Shown: positions 7,192-12,798 of the stretch, one piece after another
Numbering within the stretch: position 1 is the stretch's first letter
How the letters are laid out: each line of letters starts with the position of its first letter
Assembly: GCA_002415485.1 (NCBI GenBank)
Contig: DHYU01000004.1
Coordinates: 1 to 12,798, forward strand
DNA length: 12,798 nucleotides
Direction: 5' to 3'
DNA from: Proteobacteria bacterium UBA5122
Lineage (GTDB): Bacteria; Pseudomonadota; Gammaproteobacteria; Tenderiales; Tenderiaceae
The notes under the pieces: generated by a model
The model's input: only the letters and a program-made list of their open reading frames with translations
Told to the model about the DNA's origin: nothing
Databases searched by the model: none
Translations under genes and position numbers: made by a program

Positions 7192-7727
7192 TCCACCTCC
7201 CGATTCAACATCTCAGATACACGCTGCCGAAAGACCGCTGCAGGCGCCTGCCCCAGCTGCCTTTGCCGATAGAGCTTGGCGATCGTCTCCACCAATACCG
7301 GAAGCTCACGCCCCCGCCCCACAGGCAAGACTAGACTGTCGACACGAACCCCGCATAGGAGCATATCGCCCCACGCAGCGTCAATAGCAAGATCCGCATC
7401 TTCACGCTCTGATAACTGCACGACAAAATCCAAGCGCCATGAAGGGATTACTGCCGCATCACCATACAAGGCCTGCACATCGATCACGCCCAGGCCGCGA
7501 ATATGCAAATACCGGCCGCAATCCTCAACCGCCGAGCCGAAGATTTCACCATTTTTGACAGTTAGATTGAGCGCGTCATCGGCCACCAGTTGATGACCGC
7601 GATCCAGCAATGACAGGCAGAGATCACTCTTGCCGCTGCCCGAAGGCCCACAGATGCCCACACCAAACTCCCACAACCGCAGCTGGGCCATGGGCAGACG
7701 AATTGATGATGAGGGATCTCCGGTCAT
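7188..7727 (-). CDS. hprK: Short HprK-like kinase, C-terminal domain only, possibly degenerate
   Basis: The product is 179 residues from the chosen start, against about 310 for usual HPr kinase/phosphorylase. The N-terminal domain is absent; only the P-loop kinase domain remains, as in alphaproteobacteria. Walker A GPSGSGKS (27-34), LVADD (47-51), the family signature RGLGVIDV (77-84) and the final PVGRGRELPVLVETIA stretch (135-150) identify it. By remembered alignment the active-site His-Gly that precedes the P-loop by about 15 residues is Pro12-Met13, EIRGLG is HIRGLG, and PGRN is RGRE. It would normally phosphorylate HPr at Ser46. The start at 7727 is 16 nt after ptsN and has no clear Shine-Dalgarno; Met13 (7691) is possible. 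The longer in-frame extension to 7856 is arginine-rich and overlaps ptsN in another frame, so I reject it. The stop overlaps rapZ as ATGA. Confidence 0.82.
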   Translation of the reverse strand: MTGDPSSSIRLPMAQLRLWEFGVGICGPSGSGKSDLCLSLLDRGHQLVADDALNLTVKNGEIFGSAVEDCGRYLHIRGLGVIDVQALYGDAAVIPSWRLDFVVQLSEREDADLAIDAAWGDMLLCGVRVDSLVLPVGRGRELPVLVETIAKLYRQRQLGQAPAAVFRQRVSEMLNREVE

Positions 7728-7743
7728 ACCCGGATCAGAAGAT

Positions 7744-8229
7744 TTACGCGGAGGCGGACGACGACAAGTCTTCGCTCGGCGTCCAATGGTCGAGGATGGC
7801 AACAATCTCGGCCACACCCGACGCCTGACGTAACGCCTGACAGACCTCGCGATCACCGAACAGCTCGGCCAAGGTCGCCAACAATTGCAGGTGCTCCTCG
7901 GTCGACTCTTCAGGCACCATCAATGCAAATACCAGATCGACCGGCTCGCCATCAATCGAGTCAAAATCGATCGGCTCGGCAAATCGCAACAGGGCACCAC
8001 AGGCAGTGGAAATATGTTTGAAACGACCATGCGGGATGGCGACACCATGGCCCAGTCCGGTGCTGCCAAGACGCTCACGCGCCAACAGACCATTATAAAT
8101 ATCCAACTCCCCCAGCTCAGCATCAACGCCTGCCAGCAGATTCCCCAGCAACTCCAATGTACGCTTTTTACTGGTCACATTGGCATCGACAACGATGCGC
8201 TCCGGGCTCAGCAATTCTGTAATTTTCAT
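7744..8229 (-). CDS. ptsN: Nitrogen-regulatory PTS protein EIIA-Ntr
   Basis: The 161-residue protein is a complete IIA of the nitrogen/fructose type. It has the phospho-accepting His67 in GLGHGVAIPHGR (58-69), the EEHLQLLATLAELF stretch (130-143) and the N-terminal MKITELLSPERIV. In the nitrogen PTS it takes phosphate from HPr/NPr and, according to its phosphorylation state, modulates K+ uptake, stress responses and other targets in the cytoplasm. The start at 8229 fits the family N-terminus; a longer frame to 8343 runs into the 3' end of rpoN and is not credible. It lies only 34 nt after rpoN, where many relatives carry hpf, and 16 nt before hprK. Ribosome-binding signal upstream is weak. 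Confidence 0.95.
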   Translation of the reverse strand: MKITELLSPERIVVDANVTSKKRTLELLGNLLAGVDAELGELDIYNGLLARERLGSTGLGHGVAIPHGRFKHISTACGALLRFAEPIDFDSIDGEPVDLVFALMVPEESTEEHLQLLATLAELFGDREVCQALRQASGVAEIVAILDHWTPSEDLSSSASA

Positions 8230-8263
8230 GTATTCAACTCTATCGTCTAGCGCCGGGTGAATA
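8230..8263 (-). other. rpoN-ptsN junction lacking hpf
   Basis: Only 34 nt separate the rpoN stop from the ptsN start. In most gammaproteobacterial loci of this type a gene of about 100 codons for the hibernation-promoting factor Hpf lies here. No remnant of it can be seen; the stretch is too short for any gene. Confidence 0.85.
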
Positions 8264-9763
8264 TCACACCAGACGCTTACGTTCATTTGATGGTGGAATC
8301 GCTGCCGCTTCCCGATATTTGGCAACGGTACGGCGGGCCACATTTATACCCTGATCCTCCAGGATCTGCGCCAGCTTGCTGTCACTCAGCGGTTTGGCGG
8401 GATTCTCCTCCAAGATGAGCTTTTTAATCAAGGCACGAATGGCCGTCGATGAACAGGCGCCACCAGTAGCGGTACTGACATGACTGGAGAAAAAGTACTT
8501 TAATTCAAAGATCCCGCGCGGCGTGTGCATGTATTTCTTGGTCGTCACCCGCGAGATCGTTGATTCGTGCATGCTCAATTCTTCGGCGATATCGGCCAAT
8601 ACCAGCGCCTTCATCGCCTCTTCGCCGTATTCCAGAAATCCACGTTGGCGTTCCACTATCGCTGTGGCAACCTTCAACAGGGTTTCATTACGGCTCATCA
8701 AGCTCTTGATAAACCAGCGCGCTTCCTGCAGCTGGTTCTTGAGATAGGTATTATCGGCGCTGTTATCGGCGCGACGGATCATCGCGGCATAGGTATTGTT
8801 CACGCGCAGCCGTGGCATGGCATCGCTGTTTAATTCCACACGCCAGCTACCATTGGCTTTGTAGACCGAAACATCCGGCACAATATATTCCGCCGTATTG
8901 GCCGCAATCGCACCACCTGGGCGCGGATTGGTGCATTGGATCACCTCGACCGCCTGCTGCAGACCTTCACGTGATAGTTTCAAACGACGCATTAGCTGAT
9001 TGTAATCACGCGCCCCCAGCAGATCGAAGTGATCCTTGACGATCGTGATGGCATCGGCAACGCCATCCGCCGCCAGGTCCTGTTTGCGCAACTGAATCAG
9101 CAAACATTCCTGCAGGTCACGTGCGGCGACGCCCAACGGTTCAAAATTCTGCAACTGGTGCAACACCGCCTCGACCTCGTCGAGTTCCAAGTCCAACTCG
9201 GCAGGAAAACCACTGAGGATATCTTCGAGACTGGTGGTCAGATAACCATCGTCATCGATGGCATCGATAATGGCCTCGGCAATGGCGCGGTCGTTGTCAC
9301 TGAACGGCGTCAGCTCCGCCTGCCACAACAACAACTCTTTCAGACTCTCGCCGGAATCGGTTTGGTTTTCGAAGCCATCATAATCATTGGCGGGGGTCGA
9401 CATCGCCGTCGCCACCGGGCTGACATTGTCGTAGACATCTTCCCAGTTACTGTCGACCGGCAACTCATCAGGCATGCTGTCTGCGTTTTGCAGATCGATC
9501 ATCGAATCCTGTGAGTCGTGTACATCCTGAAAATCAGCGCTGCCCTCCTCGCCACTATCCTCGGTAGATTCACGTCGACCATAACCATCATCGCCATCCG
9601 GCGCAGATTCGTCGCCGACCTCGAGCAACGGATTGCTATCCAGCGCCTCTTGTATCTCCGCCTGTAGATCCAACGTCGACAATTGCAGTAGACGAATCGC
9701 CTGCTGCAACTGCGGCGTCATCGTCAAACTCTGGCCTAGGCGGAGTTGTAAGGACTGTTTCAT
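8264..9763 (-). CDS. rpoN: RNA polymerase sigma-54 factor
   Basis: The 499-residue protein is full-length RpoN. Region I is glutamine/leucine-rich (MKQSLQLRLGQSLTMTPQLQ at 1-20, then QAIRLLQLSTLDLQ), contacting activators and blocking open-complex formation. Region II (about 52-125) is strongly acidic. Region III holds the core-binding domain, the helix-turn-helix part (ELSMHESTISRVT followed by KKYMHTPRGIFELKYFF) and the RpoN box ARRTVAKYRE at 476-485, which reads the -24 element. It directs transcription with AAA+ activators for nitrogen, motility and other functions. The start is fixed by the conserved N-terminus; the only AGGA directly abuts the ATG, so initiation may be weak. A 96 nt A+T-rich leader separates it from lptB, allowing a separate promoter. 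Confidence 0.97.
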   Translation of the reverse strand: MKQSLQLRLGQSLTMTPQLQQAIRLLQLSTLDLQAEIQEALDSNPLLEVGDESAPDGDDGYGRRESTEDSGEEGSADFQDVHDSQDSMIDLQNADSMPDELPVDSNWEDVYDNVSPVATAMSTPANDYDGFENQTDSGESLKELLLWQAELTPFSDNDRAIAEAIIDAIDDDGYLTTSLEDILSGFPAELDLELDEVEAVLHQLQNFEPLGVAARDLQECLLIQLRKQDLAADGVADAITIVKDHFDLLGARDYNQLMRRLKLSREGLQQAVEVIQCTNPRPGGAIAANTAEYIVPDVSVYKANGSWRVELNSDAMPRLRVNNTYAAMIRRADNSADNTYLKNQLQEARWFIKSLMSRNETLLKVATAIVERQRGFLEYGEEAMKALVLADIAEELSMHESTISRVTTKKYMHTPRGIFELKYFFSSHVSTATGGACSSTAIRALIKKLILEENPAKPLSDSKLAQILEDQGINVARRTVAKYREAAAIPPSNERKRLV

Positions 9764-9859
9764 TCCTGAATCATCGTCTTGATTTTATTTTGTTATTTAC
9801 CATATCGGCAGCATCACAAAATATTAACGTAGTTATCTACGGGAGAGCAGTCTTGTAAT
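9764..9859 (-). promoter_or_regulatory. A+T-rich rpoN leader, probable promoter region
   Basis: This 96 nt gap is the second longest in the minus-strand run and clearly A+T-rich against its surroundings, in contrast with the overlapping lpt genes upstream. TTAATATT (around 9820-9827, minus strand) resembles a -10 box, but I find no convincing -35 at the proper distance. No TGGC-N8-TTGC type sigma-54 site is evident. An internal promoter for rpoN-ptsN is known in other bacteria; here it is inferred from composition and position only. Confidence 0.35.
9818..9841 (-). terminator. Possible weak terminator or attenuator after lptB
   Basis: On the minus strand CGTAG-ATAA-CTACG (9841-9828) is a perfect 5 bp stem with a 4 nt loop, followed by TTAATATTTT. 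It begins 18 nt past the lptB stop. The stem is short and the T-run broken, so any termination would be partial; it may instead be a chance palindrome. Confidence 0.3.
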
Positions 9860-10585
9860 TTAGAGCTGAAAGTGCTCACCCAGATAAACCTCACGCACGC
9901 GCTCGTTGGTCAGCACATCCTGCGGACTGCCTTGAGCAATGACCTCACCGGCGCCCATGATATACGCACGCTCACAAATCCCGAGGGTTTCGCGCACGTT
10001 ATGGTCGGTGATCAACACCCCAATTCCTCGTTCCTTGAGGTGGGAAATAATTTTTTGGATATCGATGACCGAGATCGGGTCAACGCCGGCGAACGGTTCA
10101 TCGAGCAGGATAAAGGCAGGTGACATCGCCAGTGTACGTGCGATCTCGACCCGACGCCGCTCACCACCGGACAGACTCATGCCCAAACTGGTACGGATAT
10201 GGCCGATGTGCAATTCATGCAACAGGCTCTCCAGCTTCACCTCACGCTGCTGGGCAGTCAGCCCGGGCTGCGCCTGCAGGATGGCAAGGATGTTGTCCTC
10301 CACCGACAGCTTACGAAAGACCGAGGCCTCCTGCGGCAGATAACCGATGCCCATCCGTGCCCGTACATGCATTGGCGCCGCAGTGATGTCCTTGTCGTCC
10401 AGATAGAGCCGCCCCTTGTCACTCGCGACCAGGCCAACGATCATGTAGAAGGTCGTCGTCTTGCCCGCACCATTGGGGCCCAACAAACCGACCACCTCGC
10501 CGCTCTTCACCTCAAGCGAGACGCCTCCCACCACTTGACGCGAGCGATAGGTTTTAAAGATATTCTCCGCACCGAGTACACTCAC
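9860..10585 (-). CDS. lptB: LPS export ABC transporter ATPase LptB
   Basis: The 241-residue ABC ATPase powers lipopolysaccharide extraction from the inner membrane as the cytoplasmic part of LptB2FGC. It shows Walker A GPNGAGKT (36-43), Q-loop Gln85, signature LSGGE (138-142), Walker B with Asp162-Glu163 (FILLDEP) and the H-loop His195. Phe90-Arg91 match the E. coli residues that dock the coupling helices of LptF/LptG, which supports LptB over a generic amino-acid transporter ATPase. The start codon is GTG (10585-10583), overlapping the lptA stop as GTGA; length and N-terminus agree with E. coli LptB (241 residues). lptF and lptG are not in the window, as usual, being elsewhere in the genome. 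Confidence 0.96.
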   Translation of the reverse strand: MSVLGAENIFKTYRSRQVVGGVSLEVKSGEVVGLLGPNGAGKTTTFYMIVGLVASDKGRLYLDDKDITAAPMHVRARMGIGYLPQEASVFRKLSVEDNILAILQAQPGLTAQQREVKLESLLHELHIGHIRTSLGMSLSGGERRRVEIARTLAMSPAFILLDEPFAGVDPISVIDIQKIISHLKERGIGVLITDHNVRETLGICERAYIMGAGEVIAQGSPQDVLTNERVREVYLGEHFQL

Positions 10586-11151
10586 GGTTGCGCCTCATTC
10601 GCGGCTGGCGTCTCTGAATCCGTTTGCACTGCCTGCGGTTTAGCGCCCGTATTGTTGCGCGGCTGAATCACCACCTGCACGCGACCACTGCCATCTGGCG
10701 TTTTTTGGCCGGCCTTCACCACACGCTTATTGCTGTCGTATTCGATCCGGTTACCGGAGAACTGATTTTTCTCCTGGCGCAGACTGGCATCTCCCTCCAG
10801 CACCACTAACCCTTCTGCAGCACGATAAATGATCGAACGCGCCTGGCCCTGTAACTCTTCGACCTCGGGCGGAGCAGGATATTGATGAAACTTGGCCGGG
10901 CGACCGTCGGCCTCCACCTTTTCCACATCCTGCTGGGCGTTGGTATAGACAATCACTTCATCGGCCCACACATGACTGGTGGCCTGCCGAAAATGCACAT
11001 TGCCGCGATAGATGCTGATCCCACGCCCCTCATCGATCTCCAGGCGATCAGACTCGATATAGATCGGCTCTGCCATCTCGACCGCCGCCTGCGCCTGCAC
11101 CGATATCGCCATCAACAACACCAACAATGAACTAACGATCCGTCCGCACAT
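10582..11151 (-). CDS. lptA: LPS transport periplasmic protein LptA
   Basis: The 189-residue protein is the periplasmic bridge of the Lpt machine, whose stacked beta-jellyroll carries LPS between LptC and LptD. A signal peptide is visible: short basic N-terminus, hydrophobic core SSLLVLLMAISV (7-18) and a likely cleavage near AQA-AVE (about 22/23). The OstA/LptA domain follows from about residue 30 (YIESDRLEIDEGRG, then GNVHFRQATSHVWADEVIVY). The C-terminal tail (about 160-189) is low in structure-forming residues and rich in Thr, Pro and Glu. The start lies 20 nt inside the end of lptC; GAGGGGAG (11160-11153) just upstream is a good ribosome-binding site and decides this start. It overlaps lptB by 4 nt. 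Confidence 0.94.
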   Translation of the reverse strand: MCGRIVSSLLVLLMAISVQAQAAVEMAEPIYIESDRLEIDEGRGISIYRGNVHFRQATSHVWADEVIVYTNAQQDVEKVEADGRPAKFHQYPAPPEVEELQGQARSIIYRAAEGLVVLEGDASLRQEKNQFSGNRIEYDSNKRVVKAGQKTPDGSGRVQVVIQPRNNTGAKPQAVQTDSETPAANEAQP

Positions 11152-11704
11152 ACTCCCCTCGCACCTCGGCCAACAAACGCATCTGTTGTTTGGCCATATC
11201 GATCTCCAGCCCCACCGCCCGCGTCACCCCGTTGGCGCGGGTAATCGTCACCGCCGCCGCTGTCTCCAGGTATTCGCGTTCGGGATAAATCCACGCATCA
11301 CGGGTTTCTATCCGCGCCGCCTGATCGGCCACACCACCTCGTTCAATCAATACTTCCTGCGGCAGCCAGGCACGGGCACCGCCCTCGTAAATCAGCGCCT
11401 GTGGCGCCGTCAGCGTCCAGGCATCCGCGCCACTGGCAAACGACGTCACCTGCGGCTGCAACACCTCAGCACTGTCGTCATCATTGAAGTGCATCAATGA
11501 CGTCCCGGTCATGCGCTGTGCCGGCCGCCCGTTCTCGTCCATCACCGTGATCACAAAGTCCTTGAGGTAATAATCCACCTCTTTGTCGGTACTGACCGCA
11601 GGCGGAACCACCACACGCTCCCGCTGCTGCAGCCACGCAGCCAGCAACACCAGCGCCAGCAACACGCTGAGCCCCATGAATCGCTTGCGGGATGCCCGGG
11701 CCAT
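11132..11704 (-). CDS. lptC: LPS export system protein LptC
   Basis: The 190-residue protein fits LptC: a basic N-terminus (MARASRKRF), one membrane-spanning helix (about 10-25, GLSVLLALVLLAAWLQ) and a periplasmic jellyroll domain. That domain contains YYLKDFVITVMDENGRPAQR and the family's later MTGTSLMHFNDD...LTAPQALIYEGG and WLPQEVLIERGG stretches. It receives LPS from LptB2FG and passes it to LptA. It starts 7 nt after kdsC, with no strong Shine-Dalgarno, so coupling with kdsC translation is likely. Identification rests partly on position between kdsC and lptA, since LptC sequences diverge strongly, but pattern and length agree. Confidence 0.92.
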   Translation of the reverse strand: MARASRKRFMGLSVLLALVLLAAWLQQRERVVVPPAVSTDKEVDYYLKDFVITVMDENGRPAQRMTGTSLMHFNDDDSAEVLQPQVTSFASGADAWTLTAPQALIYEGGARAWLPQEVLIERGGVADQAARIETRDAWIYPEREYLETAAAVTITRANGVTRAVGLEIDMAKQQMRLLAEVRGEYVRTDR

Positions 11705-11711
11705 TTAGCGT

Positions 11712-12239
11712 TTAATCTTGCAGGTACAAGGCCATCTGCGCATCGAGCGTGCCTTGAGCCTTCATGATCAGCTCACACAAATCACGCGCCGCGCCCTTGC
11801 CGCCATTGTGTGGCGCCTGCCAGTGGGCATGCTCCTTGACCAAGTCATGGGCATCGGCCGTAGCCGCGGCAAAGCCGACCTGACGCATCACCGGCAGATC
11901 GACCACGTCATCGCCCATATACGCCACCTGCGACACATCCAGTCTCAATTCGGCAAGCAATTCGCGAAACGCAATGCGCTTGTCGTGCTGCCCCTGATAC
12001 ACCAGTTTGATGCCGAGCCCATCCATACGATGTTGCACCACGTTCGACGTGCGGCCAGTGATGATGGCGATATCGACGCCCGTCGCCTGCAACATTTTCA
12101 TGCCGTGACCATCCCGCGAATTAAAGACCTTATATTCGTGCCCCTCGCGATCCATGATCAGACCACCGTCGGTCAACACGCCATCGACATCAAAGATCAC
12201 CAGTTTGATCTGCGCCGCTTTGGCCAATATATCCTGCAT
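11712..12239 (-). CDS. kdsC: 3-deoxy-D-manno-octulosonate 8-phosphate phosphatase
   Basis: The 175-residue protein is a HAD-superfamily phosphatase that releases phosphate from Kdo-8-phosphate, giving Kdo for LPS inner core. Motif I is FDVDGVLTDGG (16-26) with nucleophile Asp17 and Asp19; motif II is in IITGRTS (59-65); motif III Lys87 (QHDKR) and GDDVVDLPVM (109-118) complete the site. The family tail NGGKGAARDLCELI (145-158) is kept, and length is typical of the small capless KdsC (about 180). The ribosome-binding site AAGGGG (12252-12247) sits 7 nt before the ATG. It is 24 nt downstream of kdsD and 7 nt upstream of lptC. Confidence 0.96.
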   Translation of the reverse strand: MQDILAKAAQIKLVIFDVDGVLTDGGLIMDREGHEYKVFNSRDGHGMKMLQATGVDIAIITGRTSNVVQHRMDGLGIKLVYQGQHDKRIAFRELLAELRLDVSQVAYMGDDVVDLPVMRQVGFAAATADAHDLVKEHAHWQAPHNGGKGAARDLCELIMKAQGTLDAQMALYLQD

Positions 12240-12263
12240 CGTTTATCCCCTTCGAGCTGAACG

Positions 12264-12798
12264 CTAGACCACGCCTGCGCGCAACAGGTCGTGCATATTC
12301 AACGCACCGACCACCTGCCCGTCATCGACCACCAACAGGGCATTGATCTTGTGCGTCTCCATCAATTGCAGCGCCTCGGCCGCCAACTCCTGCGAGGCCA
12401 CCGTCTTGCAGCCGCGCGTCATGACATCCGCGATCGCAATGCCGGCCAGATTCGGATCACGATCGACGATGCGCCGCAGATCGCCATCGGTAAAAATACC
12501 GCACAGCTTATCGTTACCATCGATCACCGCGGTCATGCCCAGGCCCTTGGCCGTCATCTCCATCAGGGCCTCCAGCAGCGATACATCCTCACGCACCTTT
12601 GGTACTTCGTTGCCGGTGTGCATGATGTCGCGGATCAACAGCAATAGACGACGCCCCAAACGACCGCCGGGGTGCGAGCGCGCAAAATCATCGGCGGTAA
12701 AACCACGATGTTCCAACATCGCCACCGCCAGCGCATCGCCCATCACCAGCGCCGCGGTAGTGCTCGAGGTTGGGGCCAGGCCTAACGGGCAGGCCTCC
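12264..12798 (-). CDS. kdsD: D-arabinose-5-phosphate isomerase KdsD (5' end outside window)
   Basis: The frame is open to the window edge; the last 177 residues of a protein of about 325 are present. The visible part begins EACPLGLAPTSSTTAALVMG, the end of the SIS sugar-phosphate isomerase domain, followed by RGFTADDFARSHPGGRLGRR with the active-site histidine of SHPGG. Two CBS domains follow (about residues 60-177), containing GMTAVIDGNDKLCGIFTDGDLRR and INALLVVDDGQVVGALNMHDLLRAG. The enzyme turns ribulose-5-phosphate into arabinose-5-phosphate, the first step to Kdo, in the cytoplasm. It precedes kdsC by 24 nt, as in E. coli. A KpsF/GutQ paralogue would look alike, but the kdsC-lpt context favours KdsD. 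Confidence 0.95.
   Translation of the reverse strand, partial: EACPLGLAPTSSTTAALVMGDALAVAMLEHRGFTADDFARSHPGGRLGRRLLLLIRDIMHTGNEVPKVREDVSLLEALMEMTAKGLGMTAVIDGNDKLCGIFTDGDLRRIVDRDPNLAGIAIADVMTRGCKTVASQELAAEALQLMETHKINALLVVDDGQVVGALNMHDLLRAGVV

Noticed and set aside
7728..7856. N-terminal extension of the HprK-like protein (43 more residues)
   Set aside because: The extension is arginine-rich, overlaps ptsN in another frame and does not resemble the HprK N-terminal domain.
8230..8343. Longer PtsN start at 8343
   Set aside because: The added residues overlap the end of rpoN in another frame; the family N-terminus MKITELLSPE begins at 8229.

Overview
The window reads as chromosomal DNA of a Gram-negative gammaproteobacterium. 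It carries a run of conserved genes, all on the minus strand: kdsD-kdsC-lptC-lptA-lptB-rpoN-ptsN-hprK-rapZ-(PTS IIA, mannose type)-ptsH-ptsI-mgtE. This order is the familiar Lpt/RpoN/PTS-Ntr locus of free-living gammaproteobacteria, for example chemolithotrophic or purple sulphur lineages; genus or species cannot be told from it. The DNA is G+C-rich by eye, with short A+T-rich patches in the leaders of rpoN and of the EAL-HDOD gene. There are no mobile elements, CRISPR arrays, tRNAs or rRNAs, and no non-coding stretch reaches 300 bases.

Layout, in the direction of transcription (from the right edge leftward): (1) 12798-11712, Kdo synthesis: the end of kdsD (arabinose-5-phosphate isomerase) and kdsC (Kdo-8-phosphate phosphatase). 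(2) 11704-9860, LPS export: lptC, lptA and lptB, tightly overlapping. (3) 9763-8264, rpoN (sigma-54), after a 96 nt A+T-rich gap. (4) 8229-3907, a permease-less phosphotransferase and regulatory module: ptsN, a short HprK-like kinase gene, rapZ, a mannose-family IIA, HPr and enzyme I, mostly overlapping or almost touching. (5) 3787-2420, mgtE, a CBS-gated Mg2+ channel/transporter. (6) 2369-1155, a degenerate-EAL plus HDOD signalling protein. (7) 1-1158, on the plus strand, the 3' part of a hydantoinase/oxoprolinase-family gene that converges on gene 6, the two stop codons overlapping.

As a system: enzyme I would pass phosphate from PEP to His15 of HPr, and HPr to His67 of PtsN and His10 of the IIA-Man protein. 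No IIB or IIC sugar permease subunit is present, so this looks like a regulatory rather than a sugar-transporting PTS. HprK would normally add a second layer by phosphorylating Ser46 of HPr. RapZ and the Kdo/Lpt genes tie the locus to envelope synthesis.

The points most worth a second look are the HprK-like protein, which has lost the N-terminal domain and seems to lack the catalytic-site histidine and other signature residues although HPr keeps Ser46, and the absence of hpf from its usual place between rpoN and ptsN. I found no clearly undescribed system; most of the window is well-known core machinery.
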